Part shown: positions 1-14,181 of the stretch, in pieces
Numbering within the stretch: position 1 is the stretch's first letter
How the letters are laid out: each line of letters opens with the position of its first letter
Assembly (NCBI GenBank): GCA_036250195.1
Contig: JAVHZZ010000004.1
Coordinates: 250,846,028 to 250,910,027, forward strand
Length of the DNA: 64,000 bases
Direction: 5' to 3'
Source of the DNA: Mixophyes australis
Taxonomy: Eukaryota; Chordata; Amphibia; Anura; Limnodynastidae
Translations under genes and position numbers: made by a program
Notes under the pieces: model-generated
What the model saw: the letters and a program-made list of their open reading frames with translations, nothing else
Databases searched by the model: none
Told to the model about the DNA's origin: nothing

Positions 1-921
1 GTATTGAATCATGAGTCATGAATTAAAATATGAATCATGAATTGAATCATGATTTAAAACATGAATTATGAATTGAATCATGAATCATGAATTATGAATT
101 GAATCTTGAATCATGAATCGAATCATGAATCATGAATCGAATCATGAATCATGAATCATGAATTGAATCATGAATTGAATCATGAATCATGAATCATGAA
201 TTATTGAATTATGAATCATAAATTGAATCATGAATTGAATCATGAATTGAATCATGAATCATGATTCATGAAATGAATCATGAATCATGAATTGAATCAT
301 GAATCATGAATCATGGATTGAATCATGAATCATGAATTGAATCATGAATCATGAATCATGAATTGAATCATGAATTATGAATTATAAATTGAATCATGAA
401 TTGAATCATTAATTGAATCATGAATCATGAATCATGAAATAAATCATGAATCATGAATTGAATCATGAATTATGAATCATGAATTGAATCTTGAATCATG
501 AATCGAATCATGAATGATGAATTGAATCTTGAATCATGAATCGAATCGTGAATCATGAATCATGAATTGAATCATGAATCATGAATCGAATCATGAATCA
601 TGAATCATGAATTGAATCATGAATCATGAATCATGAATCATGAAATGAATCATGAATCATGAATTGAATCATGAATCAAGAATCATGAATCGAATCAAGA
701 ATCATGAATCGAATCATGAATTGAATCACAAATCATGATTCATGAAATGAATCATGAATCAAGAATTGAATCATGAATCATGAATCACGATTTGAATTAT
801 GAATCATGAATCGAATCATGAATCATGAATAATGAATCATGAATTGAATCATGAATCATAAATTGAATCATGAATTGAATCATGAATCAAGAATCATGAA
901 ATAAATCATGAATTGATTCAA

Positions 922-1010
922 GATTCATGAACCATGAATTGAATCATGAAATAAATCATGAATCATGAATTGAATCATAAAACATTAATCAAGAATTGAA
1001 TCATAAAACA
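922..1010. repeat. Recurrent GAACCATG / ATAAATC / TAAAACATG module (first occurrence)
   Basis: A conserved phrase of about 90 bp runs AGATTCATGAACCATG, then GAATTGAATCATG, GAAATAAATCATG, GAATTAAATC and ATAAAACATG. Its AGATT(C/A)ATGAACC start appears at 922, 1952 (partial), 2147, 3594, 4830, 6369 (variant), 9915, near 14298, near 16850, near 22093 and near 34498. It is shortened near 38075, where the GAACCATG part is deleted, and diverged near 53621 and 58716 (CAATATTCATGAACC). It is one of the few modules found in the left, central and right domains, so it predates the duplications mapped here. No function is implied. Confidence 0.85.
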
Positions 1011-1100
1011 TGAATCATGAATTGAATCATGAATCATGAATTGAATCATGAATCATGAATCATGAATCATGAATTAAATCATGAATCATGAATTGAATCA

Positions 1101-1600
1101 TGAATAATGAATCGTGAATTGAATCATGAATCATGAATTGAATCATGAATCATAAATCGAATCTTGAATCATGAATCATGAATTGAATCTTGAATCATGA
1201 ATCGAATCATGAATTATGAATCGAATCATGAATTATGAATCATAAATTGAATCATGAATTGAATCATTATTGAATCATGAATCATGAATCATGAATTGAA
1301 TCATGAATCATGAATTGAATCATGAATCATGAATCATGAATTGAATCATGAATCATGAAATGAATCATGAAATTAATCATGAATCATGATTTGAATCAAG
1401 AATTGAATCATAAATCATGAAATGAATCATGAAATGAATCATGAAACACAAATTGAATCATGAATCATGAATCGAATCATGAATAATGAATTATGAATTG
1501 AATCATGAATCATGAATTGAATCATGAATCATGAATCAAGAATTGAATCATGAATGATAAATCGAATCATGAATCATGAATTAAAACATGGATCATGAAT
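1101..1600. repeat. Left-domain duplication (1.75 kb offset), copy 1
   Basis: This block carries a distinctive word order: GAATAAT-GAATCGTG (CGTG at 1113), CATAAATCGAATCTTG (1151), two GAATTAT/GAATCG phrases, CATTATTG (1265), and GATAAATCG (1556). The same order recurs at 2866, 2904, 3018 and 3302. The offset is 1753 bp at the first three markers and 1746 bp at the last, so one 7-bp word was gained or lost. The copies part after about 1580, where this one continues with a GAATTAAAACATGG phrase. Confidence 0.85.
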
Positions 1601-1766
1601 CATGAATTGAATCATGAATCATGAATTGAATCATGAATCATGAATAATGAATCAAATTATGAATCATGAATTGAATCATGAATCATGAATCATGAATCAT
1701 GAATTGAATCATGAATCATGAATTGAATCATGAATCATGAATTGAATCATGAAATAAATCATTAAT

Positions 1767-2866
1767 CGTGATTTCAATCAAGAATTGAATCATAAATCAT
1801 GAAATGAATCATGAATCACGAATTGAATCATGAATCATGAATCGAATCATGAATCATGAATAATGAATCATGAATTGAATAATGAATTATGAATTGAATC
1901 ATGAATTGAATCATGAATCAAGAATCATGAAATAAATCATGAATTGAATCAAGATTAATGAACCATGAATTGAATCATGAATCATGAATTGATTCAGAAA
2001 TTGAATCATGAATCATGAATTAAAACATGAATCATGAATTGAATCATGATTTAAAACATGAATTATTAATTTAATCATGAATCATGAATTGAATCATGAA
2101 TTGAATCATGAATCAAGAATCATGAAATAAATCATGAATTGAATCAAGATTCATGAACCATGAATTGAATCATGAAATAAATCATGAATCATGAATTAAA
2201 TCATAAAACATGAATCATGAATTGAATCATGAATCATGAATCATGAATTGAATCATGAATCATGAATCAAGAATTGAATCATGAATCATGAATTGAATCA
2301 TGAATCATGAATTGAATCATGAATCATTAATCGAATCATGAATCATGGATTGAATCATGAATCATGAATCATGAATTGAATCATAAATCGAATCATGAAT
2401 CATGAATCGAATCATAAATCATAAATCGAATCATGAATCATGAATTGTATCATGAATCATGAATTGAATCATGAATCGAATCATGAATCATGAATCGAAT
2501 CATGAATCATGAATTGAATCATGAATCATGAATCATGAATTGAATCATGAATCATAAAATGAATCATGAATTGAATCATGAATTCAAACATGAATCATGA
2601 ATCATGAATCATGCAATGAATCATGAATCATGAATCACACATTGAATCATGAATCATGAATCATGAATTGAATCATGAATCATGAATCATGAATTGAATT
2701 GTGAATTGAATCAAGAATTGAATCATGAATTGAAACATGAATCATGAATCGAATCATGATTCATGAATCATGAATTGAATCATGAATCATGAATTGAATC
2801 ATCAATCATGAATCATGAATCATGAATTAAATCATGAATCATGAATTGAATCATGAATAATGAATC
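1767..2866. repeat. Left-domain duplication (2.68-2.74 kb offset), copy 1
   Basis: Ordered markers are CGTGATTT (1767), AGATTAATGAACC (1952), GATTCAGAAATTG (1991), GAATTGTATC (TGTAT at 2446), CACACATT (2636) and GAATCGTGAATTG (CGTG at 2866). All recur at 4438, 4635, 4674, 5129, 5383 and 5606. Offsets run 2671, 2683, 2683, 2683, 2747 and 2740, so the copies differ by word-sized indels of 12, 64 and 7 bp. The edges are the outermost markers I could pair; the true duplicated block may be longer. Confidence 0.85.
2754..2773. repeat. 20-bp perfect palindrome (early occurrence)
   Basis: TCATGATTCATGAATCATGA equals its own reverse complement. It arises when a 7-mer GAATCAT is changed to GATTCAT next to normal words, so a single A-to-T change gives a long dyad centred on TTCATGAA. 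It usually follows a GAATCG word and precedes GAATTG. Other examples start at 5494, 7783 and 8207, and the motif is very frequent from 7.7 kb to the window end. It could form a short hairpin or cruciform; no protein partner is known to me. Confidence 0.95.
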
Positions 2867-3346
2867 GTGAATTGAATCATGAATCATGAATTGAATCATG
2901 AATCATAAATTGAATCTTGAATCATGAATCATGAATTGAATCTTGAATCATGAATCGAATCATGAATTATGAATCGAATCATGAATTATGAATCATAAAT
3001 TGAATCATGAATTGAATCATTATTGAATCATGAATCATGAATCATGAATTAAATCATGAATCATGAATTGAATCATGAATCATGAATTGAATTATGAATC
3101 ATGAAATGAATCATGAAATAAATCATGAATCATGATTTGAATCAAGAATTGAATCATAAATCATGAAATGAATCATGAAATGAATCATGAAACACAAATT
3201 GAATCATGAATCATGAATCGAATCATGAATAATGAATTATGAATTGAATCATGAATCATGAATTGAATCATGAATCATGAATCAAGAATTGAATCATGAA
3301 TGATAAATCGAATCATGAATCATGAATTGAATCATGAATCGTATCA
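2854..3346. repeat. Left-domain duplication (1.75 kb offset), copy 2
   Basis: This is the partner of the block at 1101-1600, with the same ordered markers (CGTG 2866, CATTATTG 3018, GATAAATCG 3302). One difference is CATAAATTG at 2904 where copy 1 has CATAAATCG, a C-to-T change at a CpG. After about 3330 it continues into a GAATCGTATC phrase not found in copy 1. The CGTG marker appears a third time at 5606, 2740 bp further on, so this block also took part in the longer duplication. Confidence 0.85.
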
Positions 3347-4437
3347 TGAATCATGAATCGAATCATGAATCATGAATCAAATCATGAATCATGAATTGAA
3401 TCATGAATTAAGAATCATGAATCATGAATCATGAATTGAATCATAAATTGAATCATGAATCATGAATTAAAACATGAATCATGAATTGAATGATTATTTT
3501 AAACATGAATTATTAATTGAATCATGAATCATGAATTGAATCATAAATTGAATCATGAATCGAGAATCATGAAATAAATCATGAATTGAATCAAGATTCA
3601 TGAACCATGAATTGAATCATAAAATAAATCATGAATCATGAATTAAATCATAAAACATGAATCATGAATTGAATCATGAATCATGAATCATGAATTAAAT
3701 CATGAATCATGAATTAAGAATTGAATCATGAATCATGAATCGAATCATGAATCATGAATTGAATCATGAATCATGAATCATGAATTGAATCATGAATCGA
3801 ATCATGAATGATGAATCGAATCATGAATCATGAATTGAATCATGAATCATGAATTGTGAATTGAATCATGAATCATGAATTGAATCATGAATCATAAATC
3901 AAATCTTGAATCATGAATCATGAATCATGAATTGAATCTTGAATCATGAATCGAATCATGAATTATGAATCGAATCATGAATCATGATTTGAATCAAGAA
4001 TCATGAATCAAATCATGAATCATGAATTGAATCATAAATCACAAATCATGAATTGAATTATGAATCATAAATTATGAATCGAATCATGAATCATAAATCA
4101 TGAATTGAATCCTGAATCATGAATCATAAAATGAATCATGAATCATGAATGGAATCATGAATCATGAATCATGAATTGAATCATAAATCATGAAATGAAT
4201 CATGAAATGAATCATGAAATGAATCATGAATCATGAATTAAAACATGAATCATGAATCATGAATTGAATCATGAATCATGAATTGAATCATGAATCATGA
4301 ATCATGAATCATTAATCATGAATCAAATTATGAATCATGAATTGAATCATGAATGATGAATCATGAATCATGAATTGAATCATGAATCATGAATTGAATC
4401 ATGAATCATGAATTGAATCATGAAATAAATCATGAAT

Positions 4438-5606
4438 CGTGATTTGAATCAAGAATTGAATCATAAATCATGAAATGAATCATGAATCACGAATTGAATC
4501 ATGAATCATGAAACGAATCATGAATCATGAATAATGAATCATGAATTGAATAATGAATTATGAATTGAATCATGAATTGAATCATGAATTGAATCATGAA
4601 TCAAGAATCATGAAATAAATCATGAATTGAATCAAGATTAATGAACCATGAATTGAATCATGAATCATGAATTGAATTAGAAATTGAATCATGAATCATG
4701 AATTAAAACATGAATCATGAATTGAATCATGATTTAAAAAATGAATTATTAATTTAATCATGAATCATGAATTGAATCATGAATTGAATCATGAATCAAG
4801 AATCATGAAATAAATCATGAATTGAATCAAGATTCATGAACCATGAATTGAATCATGAAATAAATCATGAATCATGAATTAAATCATAAAACATGAATCA
4901 TGAATTGAATCATGAATCATGAATCATGAATTGAATCTTGAATCATGAATCAAGAATTGAATCATGAATCATGAATCGAATCATGAATCATGAATTGAAT
5001 CATGAATCATTAATCGAATCATGAATCATGGATTGAATCATGAATCATGAATCATGAATTGAATCATAAATCGAATCATGAATCATGAATCGAATCATGA
5101 ATCATAAATCGAATCATGAATCATGAATTGTATCATGAATTATGAATTGAATTATGAATCATGATTCGAATCATGAATCATGAATCGAATCATGAATCAT
5201 GAATTGTATCATGATTCATGAATTGAATCATGAATCATGAATCGAATCATGAATCATGAATCGAATCATGAATCATGAATTGAATCATGAATCATGAATC
5301 ATGAATCATGAATTGAATCATGAATCATAAAATGAATCATGAATTGAATCATGAATTCAAACATGAATCATGAATCATGAATCACACATTGAAGCATGAA
5401 TCATGAATCATGAATTGAATCATGAATCATGAATTGAATTATGAATTGAATCAAGAATTGAATCATGAATTGAAACATGAATCATGAATCGAATCATGAT
5501 TCATGAATCATGAATTGAATCATGAATCATGAATTGAATCATGAATCAAGAATCATGAATCATGAATTAAATCATGAATAATGAATTGAATCATGAATAA
5601 TGAATC
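4438..5606. repeat. Left-domain duplication (2.68-2.74 kb offset), copy 2
   Basis: This is the partner of 1767-2866. It differs by GAATTAGAAATTG at 4674 where copy 1 has GATTCAGAAATTG, by GAAGCATG after the CACACATT marker at 5383 (copy 1 has GAATCATG), and by about 64 extra bp between 5129 and 5383 made of additional GAATCG and GAATTGTATC phrases. The copies are clearly diverged, unlike the near-identical copies in the 14-38 kb region. Confidence 0.85.
5494..5513. repeat. 20-bp perfect palindrome
   Basis: This is the same self-complementary sequence as at 2754-2773, again preceded by GAATCG and followed by GAATTG. It lies 2740 bp from the first one, matching the left-domain duplication offset, so the two are copies of one event. 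Confidence 0.95.
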
Positions 5607-7782
5607 GTGAATTGAATCATGAATCATGAATTGAATCATGAATCATAAATCGAATCTTGAATCATGAATCATGAATTGAATCTTGAATCATGAATCGAAT
5701 CATGAATTATGAATCGAATCATGAATCATGATTTGAATCAAGAATCATGAATCGAATCATGAAACATGAATCGAATCATAAATCACAAATCATGAATTGA
5801 ATTATGAATCATAAATTATGAATCGAATCATTAATCACAAATCATGAATTGAATCATGAATCATGAATCATAAAATGAATCATGAATCATGAATGGAATC
5901 ATGAATCATGAATCATGAATTGAATCATAAATCATGAAATGGATCATGAAATGAATCATGAATTAAAACATGAATCATGAATCATGAATTGAATCATGAA
6001 TCATGAATTGAATCATGAATCATGAATCATGAATCATGAATCATGTATCGAATCATGAATCATGAATTGAATCATGAATCATGAATCATGAATCATGAAT
6101 AATGAATTGAATCATGAATCATGAATCATGAATCATTAATCATGAATCGAATCATGAATCATGAATTGAATCATGAATCATGAACCATGAATTGAATCAT
6201 GAATCATGAATTGAATCATAAATTGAATCATGAATCTTGAATTAAAACATGAATCATGAATTGAATCATGATATAAAACATGAATTATTAATTGAATCAT
6301 GAATCATGAATTGAATCATGAATTGAATCATGAATCAAGAATCATGAAATAAATCATGAATTGAATAGAGATTCATGAACCATGAATTGAATCATGAAAT
6401 AAATCATGAATCATGAATTAAATCATAAAACATGAATTGAATCATGAATCATGAATCATGAATTGAATCATGAATCATGAATCAAGAATTGAATCATGAA
6501 TCATGAATCGAATCATGAATCATGAATTGAATCATGAATCGTGAATCATGAATTGAATCTTCAATCATGAATCGAATCATGAATTATGAATCAAATCATG
6601 TATCATGATTTGAATCAAGAATCATGAATCGAATAATGAATCATGAATCGAATCATGGATCACAAATCATGAATTGAATTATGAATCATGAATTATGAAT
6701 CGAATCATGAATCACAAATCATGAATTGAATCATGAATCATAAAATGAATCATGAATCATGAATGGAATCATGAATCATGAATTAAATAATAAATCATGA
6801 AATGAATCATGAATTGAATCATGAATCATGAATCAAGAATTGAATCATGAATCATGAATCGAATCATGAATCCTGAATTGAATCATGAATCATGAATTGA
6901 ATCATGAATCGAATCATGAATTATGAAACGAATCATGAATCATGAATCGAATCATGAATCATGAATCGAATGATGAATCATGAATTGAATCATGAATTAA
7001 GAATCATGAATCAAGAATTGAATCATGAATCATGAATTCAATCATGAATTGAATCATGAATCATGAATTAAAACATGAATCATGAATTGAATCATGATTT
7101 AAAACATGAATTATGAATTGAATCATGAATCATTAATTATGAATTGAATCTTGAATTATAAATCAACTCATGAATAATGAATTATGAATCGAATCATGAA
7201 TCATGATTCGAATCAAGAATCATGAATCGAATCATGAATCATGAATCGAATCATGAATCACAAATAATGAATTGAATTATGAATCATGAATTATGAATCG
7301 AATCATGAACCACAAATCATGAATGAAATCATGAATCATGAATCATAAAATGAATCATGAATCATGAATGAAATCATGAATCATGAATCATGAATTGAAT
7401 CATAAATCATGAAATGAATCATGAATTGAATCATGATTCATGAATCGAATCATGAATCATGAATTGAATCATGAATCATGAATCATGAATCATGAATTGA
7501 ATCATGAATCATGAATTGAATCATGAATTCAAACATGAATCATGAATCGAATCATGAATCATGAATCATGCATTGAATCATGAATCATGAATCATGAATT
7601 GAATCATGAATCATGAATTGAATTATGAATTGAATCAAGAATTGAATCATGAATTGAAACATGAATCATGAATCGAATCATGATTCATGAATTTAATCAT
7701 GAAACATGAATTGAATTATGAATTGAATCAAGAATTGAATCAAGAATTGAATCATGAATTGAAACATGAAATATGAATCGAA

Positions 7783-7802
7783 TCATGATTCATGAATCAT
7801 GA
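7783..7802. repeat. 20-bp perfect palindrome, start of a palindrome-rich stretch
   Basis: This is the same 20-bp dyad. A second GATTCAT dyad follows within about 30 bp, and such doublets recur in the central and right domains (near 19680, 24940, 28680, 61790 and 62840). From here to 64 kb the dyad is a regular part of the higher-order phrase GAATCG-AATCATGATTCATG, whereas in the first 7 kb it is occasional. Confidence 0.9.
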
Positions 7803-8641
7803 ATTGAATCATGATTCATGAATCATGAATTGAATCATGAATCATGAATCATGAATTGAACCATGAATCATGAATCATGAATTGAACCATGAATCATGAA
7901 TCATGAATTGAATCATGAATCATGAATTGAATCTTGATTTAAAACTTGAATTATGAATTGAATCATAAATCATGAATCATGAATTGAATCTTGAATTATG
8001 AATCGACTCATGAATAATGAATCGAATCATGAATCATGATTCAAATCAAGAATCATGAATCGAATCATGAATCATGAATCGAATCATGAATCACAAATAA
8101 TGAATTGAATTATGAATCATGAATTATGAATCGAATCATGAATCACAAATAATGAATGAAATCATGAATCATGAATCATAAAATGAATCATGAATCATGA
8201 ATGAAATCATGATTCATGAATCATGAATTGAATCATAAATCATGAAATGAATCATGAATTGAATCATGAATCATTAATTGAATCATGAATCGAATCATGA
8301 ATCATGAATTGAATCATGAATCATGAATCATGAATCATGAATTGAATCATGAATCATGAATTGAATCATGAATTCAAACATGAATCATGAATCGAATCAT
8401 GATTTATGAATCATGAATTGAATCATGAAACATGAATAGAATTATGAATTGAATCAAGAATTGAATCATGAATTGAAACATGAAACATGAATCGAATCAT
8501 GATTCATGAATCATGAATTGAATCATGAATCATGAATCATGAATTGAACCATGAATCATGAATCATGAATTGAATCATGAATCATGAATTGAATCATGAA
8601 TTATGAATCATAAATTGAATCATGAATTGAATCATGAATTG

Positions 8642-9194
8642 AGTCATGAATCACGAATCATGAAATGAATCATGAATCATGAATCATGCATTGAATCATG
8701 AATCATGAATCATGAATCGAATCATGATTCATGAATCATGAATTGAATCATGAATCATGAATCATGATTTGAACAATGAATCATGAATCATGAATTGAAT
8801 TATGAATCATGAATCATGAATTATGAATCATAAATTGAATCATGAATTGAATCATGAATTGAATCATGAATGGAGTATCATGAAATGAATCATGAATCAT
8901 GAATCATGCATTGAATCATGAATCATGAATCATGAATCGAATCATGATTCATGAATCATGAATTAAATCATGAATCATGAATCATGAATTAAATCATGAA
9001 TCATGAATCATGCATTGAATCATGAATCATAAATCATGAATCGAATCATGATTCATGAATCATGAATTGAATAATGAATCATAAATCATGAATTGAATCA
9101 TGAATTTGATCATAAATCATGAATTGAATCATGAATTTAATCATGAATCATGAATCATGAATTGAATCATGAATCATGAATTGAATCATGAATC
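8642..9194. repeat. GGAGTATC / CATGCATTG block, left copy
   Basis: The block contains GAATGGAGTATCATG (GGAG at 8872), repeated CATGCATTG phrases, and ends at GAATCAGGAATCG (CAGG at 9194). The GGAG and CAGG markers recur at 21031 and 21353, both exactly 12,159 bp away, so this half-kilobase kept its length. GGAGTATC is also found at 20579, 31629, 33480, 35173 and 37050. The GAATGGAGTATCAT segment is 14 bp, two 7-bp words, so it keeps word phase. Confidence 0.85.
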
Positions 9195-12100
9195 AGGAAT
9201 CGAATCATGAATCATGAATAATGAATTGAATAATGAATCATGAATCATGAATTGAATCATGAATCATGAATTGAATCATGAATTATGAATCATAAATTGA
9301 ATCATGAATTGAATCATGAATTGAATCATGAATCACGAATCATGAATAATGAATTGAATAATGAATCAGGAATTATGAACTGAATCTTGAATCATGAATT
9401 GAATCATGAATCATGAATCGAATCATGAATCATGAATCGAATCATGAATCACAAATCATGAATTGAATCATGAATCATAAAATGAATCATGAATCATGAA
9501 TGGAATCATGAATCATGAATCATGAATTGAATCATAAATCATGAAATGAATCATGAAATGAATCATTAATCATGAATTGAATCATGAATCATGAATTGAA
9601 TCATGAATCATGAATTGAATCATGAATCATGAATCATGAATCGAATCATGAATCATGAATCGAATCATGAATCATGAATTGAATCATGAATCATGAATCA
9701 TGAATCATGAATCATAAATCATGAATTGAATCATGAATCATGAATTGAATCATGAATCATGAAATGAATCATGAATCATGAAATAAATCATGAATCATGA
9801 TTTGAATCAAGAATTGAATCATAAATCATGAAATGAATCATGAAATGAATCATGAATTGAATCATGAATTGAATCATGAATCAAGAATCATGAAATAAAT
9901 CATGAATTGAATCAAGATTCATGAACCATGAATTGAATCATGAAATAAATCATGAATCATGAATTAAATCATAAAACATGAATCATGAATTGAATCATGA
10001 ATCATGAATCATGAATTGAATCATGAATCATGAATCAAGAATTGAATCATGAATCATGAATCAAATCATGAATCATGAATTGAATCATGAATCATGAATC
10101 ATGAATTGAATCATGAATCGAATCATGAATCATGAATTGAATCATGAATCAAGTTTTGAATCATGAATCATTAATCGAATCATGAATCATAGATTGAATC
10201 ATGAATCATGAATCATGAATTGAATCATGAATCGAATCATGAATCATGAATCGAATCATGAATCATAAATCGAATCATGAATCATGAATTCTATCATGAA
10301 TCATGAATCGAATCATGAATCATGAATTGAATCATGAATCATGAATCGAATCATGAATTGAATCATGAATCATGAATTGAATCATGAATCATAAAATGAA
10401 TCATGAATTGAATCATGAATTCAAACATGAATCATGAATCATGAATCATGAATTGAATCATGAATCATGAATCATGAATTGAATCATGAATCATAAATCA
10501 TGAATCATGAATTGAATCATGAATCATGAATTGAATCATGAATCATGAATTGAATCATGAATCATAAATCGAATCTTGAATCATGAATCATGAATTGAAT
10601 CATGAATTTTGAATCATGAATCATGAATTGAATCACGAATTATGAACCATAATTTATATCATGATTTGAATCATGAATTGAATCATGAATCATGAATCAT
10701 GTAATGAATCATGAATCATGAATCATGAATCAGGAATTGAATCTTGAATCATGAATCGAATCATGAATTATGAATCGAATCATGAATCATGATTTGAATC
10801 AAGAATCATGAATCGAATAATGAATTATGAATCGAATCATGGATCACAAATCATGAATTGAATTATGAATCATGAATTATGAATCGAATCATGAATCACA
10901 AATCATGAATTGAATCATGAATCATAAAATTAATCATGAATCATGAATGGAATCATGAATCATGAATTGAATCATAAATCATGAAATGAATCATGAATTG
11001 AATCATGAATCATGATTTAAGAATTGAATCATGAATCATGAATTGAATCATGAATCGAATCATGAATTATGAATCGAATCATGAATCATGAATCGAATCA
11101 TGAATCATGAATCGAATCATGAATCATGAATTGAATCATGAATTAAGAATCATGAATCAAGAATTGAATCATGAATAATGAATTGAATCATGAATTGAAT
11201 CATGAATCATGAATTATAACATGAATCATGAATTGAATCATGATTTAAAACATGAATTATGAATTGAATCATGAATCATGAATCATGAATTGAATCTTGA
11301 ATTATGAATCGACTCATGAATAATGAATTATGAATCGAATCATGAATCATGAATCGAATCATGAATCACAAATAATGAATTGAATTATGAATCATGAATT
11401 ATGAATCGAATCATGAATCACAAATCATGAATGAAATCATGAATCATGAATCTTAAAATGAATCATGAATCATGAATGAAATCATGAATCATGAATCATG
11501 AATTGAATCATAAATCATGAAATGAATCATGAATTGAATCATGAATCATTAATTGAATCATGAATCATGAATAGAATCATGAATCATGAATTGAATCATG
11601 AATCATGAATCATGAATCATGAATCATGAATTGAATCATGAATCATGAATTGAATCATGAATTCAAACATGAATCATGAATCGAATCATGAATCATGAAT
11701 CATGCATTGAATCATGAATCATTAATCACGCATTGAATCATAAATCATGAATCATGAATTGAATCATGAATCATGAATTGAATTATGAATTGAATCAAGA
11801 ATTGAATCATGAATTGAAACATGAATCATGAATCGAATCATGATTCATGAATCATGAATTTAATCATGAAACATGAATTGAATTATGAATTGAATCAAGA
11901 ATTGAATCATGAATTGAAACATGAATCGAATCATAATTCATGAATCATGAATTGAATCATGATTCATGAATCATGAATGAATCATGAATCATGAATCATG
12001 AATTGAACCATGAATCATGAATCATGAATTGAATCATGAATCATGAATTGAATCTTGATTTAAAACATGAATTATGAATTGAATCATAAATCATGAATCA

Positions 12101-13489
12101 TGAATTGAATCTTGAATTATGAATCGACTCATGAATAATGAATCGAATCATGAATCATGATTCAAATCAAGAATCATGAATCGAATCATGAATCATGAAT
12201 CGACTCATGAATCACAAATAATGAATTGAATTATGAATCATGAATTATGAACCGAAACATGAATCACAAATCATGAATGAAATCATGAATCATGAATCAT
12301 AAAATGAATCATGAATCATGAATGAAATCATGATTTATGAATCATGAATTGAATCATAAATCATGAAATGAATCATGAATTGAATCATGAATCATTAATT
12401 GAATCATGAATCATGAATCGAATCATGAATCATGAATTGAATCATGAAACATGAATTGAATCATGAATTCAAATATGAATCATGAATCGAATCATGATTC
12501 ATGAATCATGAATTGAATCATGAAACATGAATTGAATTATGAATTGAATCAAGAATTGAATCATGAATTGAAACATGAAACATGAATCGAATCATGATTC
12601 ATGAATCATGAATTGATTCATGATTCATGAATCATGAATTGAATCATGAATCATGAATCATGAATTGAACCATGAATCATGAATCATGAATTGAACCATG
12701 AATCATGAATCATGAATTGAATCATGAATCATGAATCATGAATTGAATCTTGATTTAAAACTTGAATTATGAATTGAATCATAAATCATGAATCATGAAT
12801 TGAATCTTGAATTATGAATCGACTCATGAATAATGAATCGAATCATGAATCATGATTCAAATCAAGAATCATGAATCGAATCATGAATCATGAATCGAAT
12901 CAGGAATCACAAATAATGAATTGAATTATGAATCATGAATTATGAATCGAATCATGAATCACAAATCATGAATGAAATCATGAATCATGAATCATGAATG
13001 AAATCATGAATCATGAATCATAAAATGAATCATGAATCATGAATGAAATCATGATTCATGAATCATGAATTGAATCATAAATCATGAAATGAATCATGAA
13101 TTGAATCATGAATCATTAATTGAATCATGAATCATGAATCGAATCATGAATCATGAATTGAATCATGAATCATGAATCATGAATCATGAATTGAATCATG
13201 AATCATGAATTGAATCATGAATTCAAACATGAATCATGAATCGAATCATGATTCATGAATCATGAATTGAATCATGAAACATGAATAGAATTATGAATTG
13301 AATCAAGAATTGAATCATGAATTGAAACATGAAACATGAATCGAATCATGATTCATGAATCATGAATTGAATCATGAATCATGAATCATGAATTGAACCA
13401 TGAATCATGAATCATGAATTGAATCATGAATCATGAATTGAATCATGAATTATGAATCATAAATTGAATCATGAATTGAATCATGAATT
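9140..13489. repeat. 4.35-kb tandem duplication, copy 1
   Basis: Markers are CAGGAATCG (9194), GATTTGAATCAAG (9799), CAAGTTTT (10150) and the CACGAATTATG/CATAATTT phrase near 10630. They recur at 13546, 14182, 14533 and near 15010, at offsets of 4352-4383 bp. Copy 1 has private changes: CATAGATT near 10190 (others CATGGATT) and CATAATTTATATC near 10650 (others CATAATTTGAATC). The start is approximate. Confidence 0.8.
11975..11978. repeat. 4-bp GAAT word: inherited phase-breaking deletion
   Basis: CATGAATGAATCATG has a 4-bp word where homologues carry the 5-bp GAATT. It occurs at 11975, 16389, 18960, 24222, 27960 and 29809, each time between a GATTCATG palindrome and a GAATTGAACC phrase. The homologous places near 40220 and 61820 keep the 5-bp word, so the 4-bp form is derived. 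One base was lost once and then spread by the block duplications. Confidence 0.9.
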
Positions 13490-14181
13490 GAGTCATGAAT
13501 CATGAATCATGAATTGAATCATGAATCATGAATTGAATCATGAATCAGGAATCGAATCATGAATCATGAATAATGAATTGAATAATGAATCATGAATCAT
13601 GAATTGAATCATGAATCATGAATTGAATCATGAATTATGAATCATAAATTGAATCATGAATTGAATCATGAATTGAATCATGAATCACGAATCATGAATA
13701 ATGAATTGAATAATGAATCAGGAATTATGAACTGAATCTTGAATCATGAATTGAATCATGAATCATGAATCGAATCATGAATCATGAATCGAATCATGAA
13801 TCACAAATCATGAATTGAATCATGAATCATAAAATGAATCATGAATCATGAATGGAATCATGAATCATGAATCATGAATTGAATCATAAATCATGAAATG
13901 AATCATGAAATGAATCATTAATCATGAATTGAATCATGAATCATGAATTGAATCATGAATCATGAATTGAATCATGAATCATGAATTGAATCATGAATCA
14001 TGAATCATGAATCGAATCATGAATCATGAATCGAATCATGAATCATGAATTGAATCATGAATCATGAATCATGAATCATGAATCATAAATCATGAATTGA
14101 ATCATGAATCATGAATTGAATCATGAATCATGAAATGAATCATGAATCATGAAATGAATCATGAAATAAATCATGAATCAT

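Larger units (their letters stand above)
1..7900. repeat. Left irregular domain of the array
   Basis: Here the 7-mer/5-mer order is less regular and rare words are more varied than further right: TATT insertions near 210, 1265 and 3018, GATTTCAATC near 1770, CACACATT at 2636 and 5383, TTAGAAATT near 4676. The markers typical of the central domain (CAAGTTTT, AAAACTTG, GGAGTATC) are missing until about 7.9 kb. Internal copies still exist, at offsets of about 1.75 kb and 2.68-2.75 kb. I infer an older or less homogenised part of the array, possibly nearer an array edge. The right boundary is approximate and was set by the first AAAACTTG at 7941. Confidence 0.7.

Noticed and set aside
2580..2585. 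GAATTC sites (also 10286) as engineered or cloning junctions
   Set aside because: They arise naturally from GAATT followed by CAAACAT or CTATCAT and recur in homologous blocks, so they are ordinary word variants.
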